Assembly (NCBI RefSeq): GCF_020297055.1
Contig: NZ_JAIXCQ010000006.1
Coordinates: 124,001-188,000, forward strand
Direction of reading: 5' to 3'
Length of the DNA: 64,000 nucleotides
Origin: Isoptericola luteus
Lineage (GTDB): Bacteria > Actinomycetota > Actinomycetes > Actinomycetales > Cellulomonadaceae
Part shown: positions 57,494 to 64,000 of the stretch, piece after piece
How positions within the stretch are numbered: position 1 is the first letter of the stretch
Layout: every line of letters starts with the position of its first letter
Notes under the pieces: model-generated
What the model was told of the DNA's origin: nothing
Databases searched by the model: none
The model's input: the letters and a program-made list of their open reading frames with translations, nothing else
Program-made: the position numbers and the translations under genes

Positions 57494-58815
57494 TCGCCGA
57501 GCAGGTCCGACCTGCCGTCGACGTAGGCGGACTCCATGCCGTCGAGCACCTCGGCCGGCGACTTCGACTGGTTGATCAGCGACTGCAGCTGGCTCACGAG
57601 CACGTCGTAGTAGCCGGGCACGGGCCAGTCCGGGTAGAACGCGAGGCCGTCCGCGTCCAGGATCGCCTGGAAGTTCTCGGTGAGCTCCCGGGTTCGGGGG
57701 TCCTCGATGGTCGTCGCGTCACCGGCCACGGGCAGGCCGCCGGTCCGCGCGAGGACGTCCTGCACCTCGGGGCGCAGCGTCGTGTCGATGAACTCCGTCG
57801 CGAGCGAGGTCGAGTCGGCGTTGGCCGGGACGACCCAGAGGTTGCCGGACGAGCCCACGTGCAGGTCGTTGCCGGGGAAGTTGAACTGACCCCAGTCCGC
57901 CTCCATCTCGGCGGCGACGCGGCCGAACCACCACGATCCGGAGACCATCATCGGGTAGTCGCCCTTCATGAACGACACGCCCATGTCCTCGGCCGTCAGG
58001 CCGGCCGAGTCGGACGCGACGTAGCCCGCCTCGACCCACTCGTCGAGCTGTTCGGTCGCGGCCGTCAGCTCCGGTCCGTGGAAGTCCACGTCGCCGTCGA
58101 AGAGCTGGTAGGAGTCCACGAGCGCGCGGTCGGAGTGCGCGAGCACGAGCTCGTACCAGAGCTGGCCCATCGGGTACTCCGCGCCCGCCTCGGCGAGGGG
58201 CGTGACGCCCTCGTCCTTGAAGGCCTGCATGACTTCTTCGAGCTCGGCGAGCGTGGTCGGGACCTCGAGGCCCTGCTCGGCGAACATCTCCTTGTTGTAG
58301 TAGACGCCGACGAACTCGCCGTAGTTGGGCACCCCGTACCAGTCGCCGGACCCCATCAGGCCGTTCTCGTCGTAGGTCGCGGTGGTGGCGAGCGACCCGG
58401 CGAGCTTGTCCGACCAGCCGTGCTGCTCCGCGGCGTCGGTCAGGGGCGCCAGCAGGCCCTGTGCCGCGAGCTGGCCCGCGGTCGCGTTGCCCTTGTTGTA
58501 CTCCATGACGTCCGGCACGTCGTCGCCCGTGAGCACGATCTTGGCGTTCTTCTGGATCTGCTCGAACGTCTGCTTCTCCACCTCGACGGTGACGTCCGGG
58601 TGCTCGGCCTCGAAGATCTCGATGGCCTTCGCCCAGGCCTGGCCCATGGCCGAGTCGTCGTTCTCGTAGTGCCAGATGGTCAGGGTCGTGTCGTCGGTGT
58701 CACCGCCGGCAGCGGTACCGGCGCCGTCGGCGCCTCCGCCGACACAGCCGGTGAGCGCCAGGGGCAGGACCGCCAGTGCGGCGATCATCGGAGCCTTGCG
58801 AATCCGGGCCTTCAT
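57490..58815 (-). CDS. Sugar ABC transporter substrate-binding lipoprotein
   Basis: 441 residues from the ATG at 58815 (GAGGAGG upstream); the frame is open 19 codons further but without a ribosome site. The lipobox is LTGCVG. SBP family 1 features: TIWHYENDDSAMGQAWAKAI, IVLTGDDVPDVMEYNKGNAT and the Trp-rich binding residues in MVSGSWWFGRV. First gene of the operon with the MalF/MalG permeases and GH31. Two LacI-type boxes lie upstream. Xyloglucan or xylosyl oligosaccharides are the likely ligand. Confidence 0.92.
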   Translation of the reverse strand: MKARIRKAPMIAALAVLPLALTGCVGGGADGAGTAAGGDTDDTTLTIWHYENDDSAMGQAWAKAIEIFEAEHPDVTVEVEKQTFEQIQKNAKIVLTGDDVPDVMEYNKGNATAGQLAAQGLLAPLTDAAEQHGWSDKLAGSLATTATYDENGLMGSGDWYGVPNYGEFVGVYYNKEMFAEQGLEVPTTLAELEEVMQAFKDEGVTPLAEAGAEYPMGQLWYELVLAHSDRALVDSYQLFDGDVDFHGPELTAATEQLDEWVEAGYVASDSAGLTAEDMGVSFMKGDYPMMVSGSWWFGRVAAEMEADWGQFNFPGNDLHVGSSGNLWVVPANADSTSLATEFIDTTLRPEVQDVLARTGGLPVAGDATTIEDPRTRELTENFQAILDADGLAFYPDWPVPGYYDVLVSQLQSLINQSKSPAEVLDGMESAYVDGRSDLLGE

Positions 58816-58881
58816 GGATCCTCCTCGTCGAGTCCGTACGGTGCGGCGGAGGGGACAGCTCATCAAGACCATCTCATCTCC

Positions 58882-58897
58882 GTCGAAGCGTTTCGAC
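58882..58897. promoter_or_regulatory. LacI-type operator 1
   Basis: GTCGAAGCGTTTCGAC is an inverted repeat with one mismatched pair to the TCGAAGCGCTTCGA consensus of this locus. It is about 67 bp upstream of the binding-protein start, in the promoter region. Confidence 0.75.
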
Positions 58898-58950
58898 GTT
58901 GATTATGCGTAAGGATGCTGGCGTCGTCAATCAGGTACGGCGAACTGCTC

Positions 58951-58964
58951 TCGAAGCGCTTCGA
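58951..58964. promoter_or_regulatory. LacI-type operator 2
   Basis: TCGAAGCGCTTCGA, a perfect palindrome, about 55 bp from operator 1 and 18 bp past the GH42 stop codon. Two boxes could loop for tight repression of the transporter operon. Confidence 0.8.
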
Positions 58965-58982
58965 AACGCGCGCTCCTGCGGA

Positions 58983-61079
58983 TCAGTCCGCCGGGGCGAG
59001 GACCGCCGCATCTCCGGCGGCCACGTGCAGCGCGGTGGTGAGCCGCGCGCCGGTCAGCAGGTCGACGAACGGCGAGGTCAACGGCACCCGGGCGGCGTGG
59101 CCGGAGTGGTTGAGCACGAAGAGCGCACCCCCGCGGCGCACCGCCTCCAGACCCGGGTGCCCCGCCAGGTCCGGCAGCACGCCCGTCACGCCGGCCTCCG
59201 CGAGCACGTCGTACAGGACGCGGCCGAGCAGGGGCGCCGGCAGGACGGTGCCGACGTACCAGCCGGCCCCCTCCCCCGCGGCCCGCCGCGCGACGGCGGG
59301 CGCTCCCGCGAGGTGCCCCGAGGCGTACGTCACGAGGATCTCGGCGCCTTCCCCGCGCACGAGCTCGCCCAGGACGCTCGCCCGCGGGGCACCGCCCGGG
59401 GCCCCTGCACCGTCGGGACCGGGCCCGACGCCGCCCCCGTCGAGCGTGCCCCCGGCGCCGTCGAGCGAGAGGGCGTCCCCGAGCGCCAGCGGGACGCCGT
59501 CGTCGGGCAACGGCACCCACTCCTCGCCGCTGAGGCCGAGCACACCCGTCAGCAGCACCGGGAAGCGGCCCGTGCGCACGTGCGCGTTCTCGTCGGCGAC
59601 GCCGCTGAACGGCCCGACGACGACGCTCGCCCCGCGCCGCGCGGCGGCCTCGAGGCCACGGCCCGCCACCTCGGTCAGCACGTACGACTGCGGCACGAGC
59701 ACGACGTCGTACGCCGTCAGGTCGGCGCCGGGCCGGACGACGTCGACCGCGACACCGGCCTCCCACAGCGGCCGGTACCAGGCCCGGAGCTGATCGAGCA
59801 CGCGCAGCCGCTCCGTGGGGCGGGCCTGCTCCTCGGCGGCCCACCACGACTCCCAGTCGAAGAGCATGGCGACACGGGCGTGGACCCGGCCGCCGGCGAC
59901 GGACCCGATCCGGCGCAGGTCGGCGCCCAGCCGCCGGACACCCTCGTGGACGCGGGTGTCGGGGCCGGCGTGCGGCAGCATCGCGGAGTGGAACCGCTCC
60001 GCGCCGGCGCGCGACGCACGCCACTGGAAGAAGCACACGCCGTCGGCACCGCGGGCCACGGCCTGCAGCGACTCGAGGCGGGAGCGCTCGGGCGACTTCG
60101 GCACGTTGTGGGGTCGCCAGCTCACCGCGCCGGCCGCCTGCTCCATGAGCACCCACGGCCGCCCCGCCCCGAGGGAGCGCATGAGGTCCTGGGTGAGGGC
60201 CGTGTCGGCGGGCGCGTGCGGGTCCGTGGGGTCGGGGTACGCGTCGTCTGCCACGACGTCGAGGTCGTCCGCCCAGGACCAGTAGTCCACCAGCGGGAAG
60301 AAGCCCATGAAGTTCGTCGTGACCGGCCGCTCGGCGTCCACCTCGCGGATCGCGTCGCGCTGCTCGCGGTACAGCTCGCGGAGCTGGTCGGACGCGTAGC
60401 GACGGAAGTCCAGCGCCTGGGTCGGGTTGACGTGGTACGGCATGCGCCGCGGCGTGAGCACCTCCTCGAACGAGCTGTAGTGCTGCGACCAGAACGTCGT
60501 GGCCCACGCCGTGTTGAGCCCGTCCACCGTGCCGTAGCGGCGCCGCAGCCAGTCCCGGAACGCCCGCGTGGACTCCTCGCCGTGGCAGACCTGCCCGAAC
60601 TCGTTCCCGACGTGCCACATGCGCACCGCCGGGTGGCCCGCGTATCGGGCGACGAGGTCGCGGGTGATGGCCAGCGCGTGCTCCCGGTAGACCCGCGACG
60701 CGGGGCTGAACTGGTTGCGCGACCCGGGCACGAGCCGGACGCCGTCGGCGTCGACGGGAAGGGTGTCGGGATGACGATGTCCCAGCCACGGGGGCGGCGA
60801 CGCGGTGGGGGTGGCGAGGTCGACGGCGACGCCGGCCGCGTGGAGCAGGTCCAGGACCTCGTCGAGCCAGGCGAAGTCACGCACGCCCGGCCGCGGCTCG
60901 TACCGCGCCCAGCTGAACACGCCGACCGTCACGAGGTTCACGCCGGCCGCGGCCATGAGGCGCGCGTCCTCGCGCCAGACGTCGGGCGTCCACTGCTCCG
61001 GGTTGTAGTCGCCCCCGTACAGGAGGCCGAGATCGTCGACCAGTGCCGCGAACAGGTCGCCGCGCACGCCGTCCGTCAT
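58983..61079 (-). CDS. Beta-galactosidase, GH42
   Basis: 698 residues from the ATG at 61079 (GGGGAG seven bases upstream); an ATG 12 codons earlier is an alternative start. LLYGGDYNPEQW is the GH42 N-terminal signature. The acid/base Glu is in HVGNEFG (about residue 159) and the nucleophile Glu in LMEQAAG (about 312). A trimerisation domain and C-terminal beta domain follow. Cytoplasmic. It could remove beta-galactose from galactoxylosyl side chains or from galactan. A LacI box is 90 bp upstream. Confidence 0.92.
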   Translation of the reverse strand: MTDGVRGDLFAALVDDLGLLYGGDYNPEQWTPDVWREDARLMAAAGVNLVTVGVFSWARYEPRPGVRDFAWLDEVLDLLHAAGVAVDLATPTASPPPWLGHRHPDTLPVDADGVRLVPGSRNQFSPASRVYREHALAITRDLVARYAGHPAVRMWHVGNEFGQVCHGEESTRAFRDWLRRRYGTVDGLNTAWATTFWSQHYSSFEEVLTPRRMPYHVNPTQALDFRRYASDQLRELYREQRDAIREVDAERPVTTNFMGFFPLVDYWSWADDLDVVADDAYPDPTDPHAPADTALTQDLMRSLGAGRPWVLMEQAAGAVSWRPHNVPKSPERSRLESLQAVARGADGVCFFQWRASRAGAERFHSAMLPHAGPDTRVHEGVRRLGADLRRIGSVAGGRVHARVAMLFDWESWWAAEEQARPTERLRVLDQLRAWYRPLWEAGVAVDVVRPGADLTAYDVVLVPQSYVLTEVAGRGLEAAARRGASVVVGPFSGVADENAHVRTGRFPVLLTGVLGLSGEEWVPLPDDGVPLALGDALSLDGAGGTLDGGGVGPGPDGAGAPGGAPRASVLGELVRGEGAEILVTYASGHLAGAPAVARRAAGEGAGWYVGTVLPAPLLGRVLYDVLAEAGVTGVLPDLAGHPGLEAVRRGGALFVLNHSGHAARVPLTSPFVDLLTGARLTTALHVAAGDAAVLAPAD

Positions 61080-61168
61080 GGTCGAGCTCCCCGGCACCGT
61101 CGCCTCCAGATCCATGGGCTCACCCCGTCGGAGCCGCACCGCTCGCTCGACCCGGACGTCCGGTTCTG

Positions 61169-61182
61169 TCGAAGCGCTTCGC
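61169..61182. promoter_or_regulatory. LacI-type operator 3, GH42 promoter
   Basis: TCGAAGCGCTTCGC, one mismatch from the perfect palindrome, 90 bp upstream of the GH42 start. Confidence 0.75.
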
Positions 61183-61386
61183 CACGGTAGCCTGGCGCGA
61201 TGCCAGGTGTCCAGAGCCGTCGCCCCTGCGCCGGCACCCGGCCCAGCCTCCGGCAGTCCGCCATTCCTGGCTCATGCGGAGGCCGCGATCTCGCGGTTCT
61301 TCAGGCTCGGCGAGCCATGCGTCGCGCCGTCGTCGGGCCCGCCCCGTCCTGCGCGGCCCCTCTCACGGAGCCGGCATCGAAGCGCG

Positions 61387-61401
61387 TCGAAACACTTTCG
61401 A
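61387..61401. promoter_or_regulatory. LacI-type operator 4, autoregulation of lacI
   Basis: TCGAAACACTTTCGA has arms TCGAAA/TTTCGA and a three-base centre. It lies 58 bp upstream of the lacI start, which suggests autorepression. It is the most divergent of the five. Confidence 0.6.
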
Positions 61402-61458
61402 GCGGGGCGGGCCGGTGCCTGCCCGCCTCCGTCGACCGACCTGTGAGGAGCTGAGCCC

Positions 61459-62469
61459 GTGGCCACGATCGAGGACGTCGCCCGCGCGGCCGGAGTGTCC
61501 GCGTCGACCGTGTCGTACGTGCTGTCGGGAAAACGGTCGATCTCCGGCCCCACGCGCAAGCGCGTCGAGCAGGCGATCGCCGAGCTCAACTACCGCCCCC
61601 ACGCGGGGGCCAGGGCGCTCGCGTCGAGCCGCACCAACGTCATCGGCCTGATGGCGCCGCTTCGCTCCGGGGTCGACGTCGCCGTGATCATGCAGTTCGT
61701 CACGGGCGTGGTGACCCGCGCACGCGCCGCGGACCACGACGTGCTGCTGCTCACCCAGGACGACGCCGGCGGCCTGGAGCGCGTGGCGGCAGGGTCGATG
61801 GTGGACGCGATCATCGTCATGGACGTCGAGGCGGACGACCCGCGCATCCCCGTGCTGCGCGGCCTGCGCCAGCCCACGGTACTCATCGGCCTGCCCCGCG
61901 ACCCCGCCGGCCTGAGCTGCGTCGACCTCGACTTCGAGGCCGCCGGACGGCTCGGGGCGTCGCACCTGGCCGACGCCGGCCACCGGGAGGTGGCGCTCGT
62001 CGGCCCGCCGCCGGAGGTCATGGCGCGCCACACGAGCTACGCCGACCGCGTGCTGCGCGGCTTCCGCCACACGTGCGCCCACCGGTCCCTGGCCGGGGAC
62101 GTCGAGCCCTGCGAGGCGACCCCCGAGGGAGCCCGGGCCGCGGTGGACGCCATCCTCGACCGGGCTCCGGGGACGACCGGCTTCATGGTGCACAACGAGC
62201 GAGCACTGCCCCACGTCCTGGCCCGGCTCGAGCAGCACGGCCGGTCGGTGCCCGGCGCCGCCTCCGTCGTCGCCCTGTGCCCCACCGACGTGGCGACCGC
62301 GCAGGCCGTGCCCCTGACGAGCATCGACATCCCCGGCGAGGTCATCGGCGGGGTCGCCGTCGACATGGTGCTGGCGCGGCTCGGCGGCGAGCAGCCCGCC
62401 GAGTCCCGGCTGCTGACCCCGGAGCTCACGCAGCGCGCGAGCACGGGCCCCCGCGCCTCCGCCGCCTAG
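61459..62469 (+). CDS. LacI family transcriptional repressor
   Basis: 336 residues from a GTG. The HTH is complete (MATIEDVARAAGVSASTVSY, then VLSGKRSISGPTRKRVEQAI), followed by hinge helix RALASSRTNVIGLM and the sensor domain. Boxes of the TCGAAGCGCTTCGA type occur in front of its own gene, the GH42 gene, the transporter/GH31 operon and the next transporter operon. It is probably the local regulator of all four. The inducer is likely a sugar released by the encoded enzymes. Confidence 0.93.
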   Translation: MATIEDVARAAGVSASTVSYVLSGKRSISGPTRKRVEQAIAELNYRPHAGARALASSRTNVIGLMAPLRSGVDVAVIMQFVTGVVTRARAADHDVLLLTQDDAGGLERVAAGSMVDAIIVMDVEADDPRIPVLRGLRQPTVLIGLPRDPAGLSCVDLDFEAAGRLGASHLADAGHREVALVGPPPEVMARHTSYADRVLRGFRHTCAHRSLAGDVEPCEATPEGARAAVDAILDRAPGTTGFMVHNERALPHVLARLEQHGRSVPGAASVVALCPTDVATAQAVPLTSIDIPGEVIGGVAVDMVLARLGGEQPAESRLLTPELTQRASTGPRASAA

Positions 62470-62681
62470 CCTCTCACCACCCACTCCTCCCCCGCCCCAC
62501 GCGCGGCGCCGCGTGCCGCAGGCCCACGTCGTGGCACGACGACGCCGTCGTGCGCCGTCGTGCGCCGGCGACGCGGCGGCCGACCGTCCATCGAATCGCA
62601 TCGATCGCCGCCGCCCCGGGACGGTCGGCGAACTTCGACCGCGGACAAGCATTGCGGAGCCACCGGTCCGGATGGTTCAAT

Positions 62682-62695
62682 TCGAAGCGCTTCGA
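62682..62695. promoter_or_regulatory. LacI-type operator 5, downstream transporter operon
   Basis: TCGAAGCGCTTCGA, a perfect palindrome, 50 bp upstream of the next permease gene. Confidence 0.8.
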
Positions 62696-62745
62696 CGCTG
62701 CGGCGGTCGCGGAGCGTCCCACGACCCATCACGAAGGAGTGACAG

Positions 62746-63777
62746 GTGAGCATGACCCAGGGAGCGCCGTTGCTGGAACGCGGCGCCGCCACCCAGGCGG
62801 TGGCCGAGCAGCGCCGGCAGAGCAAGCGACGTGACGGCCGGCCCGGGCGCCCGGGGCGCGACGCCGGCCGAGGCCGCGGCAAGGGCTCGTCCAAGACGAT
62901 GTTCCTGCTCATTGCACCGTTCCTGGTGCTCATGTTCCTGTTCTCGTACCTGCCGCTCGCGGGGTGGGCCACGGCGTTCTTCGACTACAAGCCGGCCCTC
63001 GGGCTGGGCGGCAGCGAGTTCGTCGGGTGGCAGTGGTTCAGCATGCTCGTCTCCTCCCCGACGCAGGTGCAGCAGATCGGGCAGGTCATGGCGAACACCC
63101 TCGCCATGAGCTTCCTGGGGATCGCGACGTCGCTGCTCCCCGTCTTCTTCGCCATGCTGCTGAACGAGATCCGGGCACCCTGGTTCCGCAACGCCGTCCA
63201 GACGCTGACGACGCTCCCGAACTTCATCTCCTGGGTGCTCGTCTACATGATCGCGTTCTCCCTCTTCTCCACCTCCGGCCTGGTCAACTCCGTGCTGCAC
63301 GACTGGGGCCTGATCACCGTGCCCCTGAAGTTCCTCGACACGGACCAGAACGTGTGGCTCACCATGCTGCTCTGGAGCCTGTGGAAGGGGCTCGGGTGGG
63401 GCGCGATCATGTACCTCGCCGCCATCACGTCGATCGACCCGGCGCTCTACGAGTCCGCGCGGATCGACGGGGCGGGCCGCTTCCAGATCATGCGGTACAT
63501 CACCTTCCCCCAGCTGATGCCCACCTATGTGGTCCTGCTCGTGCTGTCCATCGCCAACATGCTCAACAACGGGATGGAGCAGTTCTACGTGTTCCAGAAC
63601 GCGTTCAACAAGGAGTACATCCAGGTGCTCGACCTGTACGTCTACAACATCGGCATCACGGGCAACAGCCTGTCGATGGCGACGGCGCTGGGCATGCTCA
63701 AGAGCGTCATCTCCGTCCTCCTGCTCATCACGGCCAACGCGATCGCCAAGCGCGCCCGCGGCACGTCGATCATCTGA
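62746..63777 (+). CDS. Carbohydrate ABC transporter permease (LplB/MalF type)
   Basis: 343 residues from a GTG six bases after AAGGAG. A basic Arg/Gly-rich leader of about 45 residues is followed by six membrane helices (KTMFLLIAPFLVLMFLFSYL first) and the EAA loop YESARIDGAGRFQIMRYITFP. The LplB-type sequence is common in importers for plant cell-wall oligosaccharides. First gene of an operon that continues past the window. Confidence 0.92.
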   Translation: MSMTQGAPLLERGAATQAVAEQRRQSKRRDGRPGRPGRDAGRGRGKGSSKTMFLLIAPFLVLMFLFSYLPLAGWATAFFDYKPALGLGGSEFVGWQWFSMLVSSPTQVQQIGQVMANTLAMSFLGIATSLLPVFFAMLLNEIRAPWFRNAVQTLTTLPNFISWVLVYMIAFSLFSTSGLVNSVLHDWGLITVPLKFLDTDQNVWLTMLLWSLWKGLGWGAIMYLAAITSIDPALYESARIDGAGRFQIMRYITFPQLMPTYVVLLVLSIANMLNNGMEQFYVFQNAFNKEYIQVLDLYVYNIGITGNSLSMATALGMLKSVISVLLLITANAIAKRARGTSII

Positions 63778-63791
63778 CCGGGGGACGCACC

Positions 63792-64000
63792 GTGCCGACC
63801 ACCAGCCTCGCCACGCGGCGCACCCGGGGAGACATCCCCTTCGGTGTCGTGAACTACGCCGGGTTCCTGCTCTTCGCGATCCTGTGCGCCTACCCGTTCT
63901 ACTACCTGATCATCAACTCGGTCAGCGCCAACGACCTGAGCGCCCTCGGCCGGGTCCGGCTGTGGCCCGAGGGCGCGCACCTGTCGAACTACGGGCAGAT
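63792..64000 (+). CDS. Carbohydrate ABC transporter permease (LplC/MalG type), cut by window end
   Basis: 69 residues visible from the GTG at 63792, 14 bp after the previous stop. MPTTSLATRRTRGDIPFGVV, then NYAGFLLFAILCAYPFYYLI and NSVSANDLSALGRVRLWPEG, is typical of the LplC partner permease. A binding-protein gene probably follows outside the window. Confidence 0.85.
   Translation, partial: MPTTSLATRRTRGDIPFGVVNYAGFLLFAILCAYPFYYLIINSVSANDLSALGRVRLWPEGAHLSNYGQ

Larger units (their letters stand above)
61080..61458. promoter_or_regulatory. Divergent promoter region between GH42 and lacI
   Basis: 379 bp with two LacI-type boxes, one near each gene. No gene found here. The sequence just before lacI shows GAGGAG as its ribosome site. 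Confidence 0.6.

Overview
This window comes from a very GC-rich actinobacterium. High-GC codon use, frequent GTG starts, 4-bp ATGA/GTGA overlaps inside operons and many plant-polysaccharide glycosidases suggest the Promicromonosporaceae/Cellulomonadaceae (Cellulosimicrobium, Isoptericola, Cellulomonas or a relative). The lineage is inferred from gene content and was not computed.

Layout. 1-7.1 kb: 3' part of a HerA-like ATPase gene, degV, comEA-comEC, a WYL regulator and a RidA protein. 7.1-7.3 kb: a G/C-only stretch that is probably an assembly artefact. 7.3-19.1 kb (minus strand): a galacto-mannooligosaccharide operon, made of an Opp-type binding protein, two permeases and two ATPases, a ROK repressor, a GH2 beta-mannosidase and a GH36 alpha-galactosidase. 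19.3-22.5 kb: a LacI-like sensor without a DNA-binding domain, coupled to glgB. 22.5-31.8 kb: housekeeping and envelope genes (CXXC-less thioredoxin/TPR protein, lipoprotein, membrane protein, DivIVA-like coiled-coil protein, two alpha/beta hydrolases, FKBP lipoprotein, phosphoribosyltransferase).

31.8-41.1 kb: a zinc-limitation region. It has a Zur-type regulator, a zinc-binding ABC lipoprotein, an AztD-like metallochaperone and an operon of zinc-free ribosomal protein paralogues (L28, L33, S14, L31, L36, L32), with three Zur-box-like palindromes. This system looks partly dismantled. rpmF is frameshifted, rpmB has a suspicious G10 run, and the divergent CobW/Mrf-like GTPase gene has been split by a 4.1-kb IS21-family element. 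The element (36492-40585) has about 50-bp imperfect inverted repeats and a 6-bp target duplication. It carries two passenger genes: a cold-shock-like protein, and a secreted protein with an acidic pro-region and a basic C-terminal domain.

41.2-45.4 kb: the class Ib ribonucleotide reductase operon nrdHIEF with an NrdR-like box. 45.9-51.3 kb: a serine beta-lactamase-like hydrolase, two unrecognised small proteins (one with four copies of a DEPKSPGPPP repeat), a LysR regulator, and an EamA transporter coupled to an NAD(P)-binding protein.

51.6-64 kb: a second sugar locus, with a GH1 beta-glucosidase behind a CebR-like box, a GH31 alpha-xylosidase in an operon with a MalEFG-type transporter, a GH42 beta-galactosidase, a LacI repressor and the start of another sugar transporter operon. 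Five copies of a TCGAAGCGCTTCGA-like palindrome link these promoters to LacI. The enzyme set would suit galactoxyloglucan oligosaccharides. No rRNA, tRNA, CRISPR array or prophage was seen.
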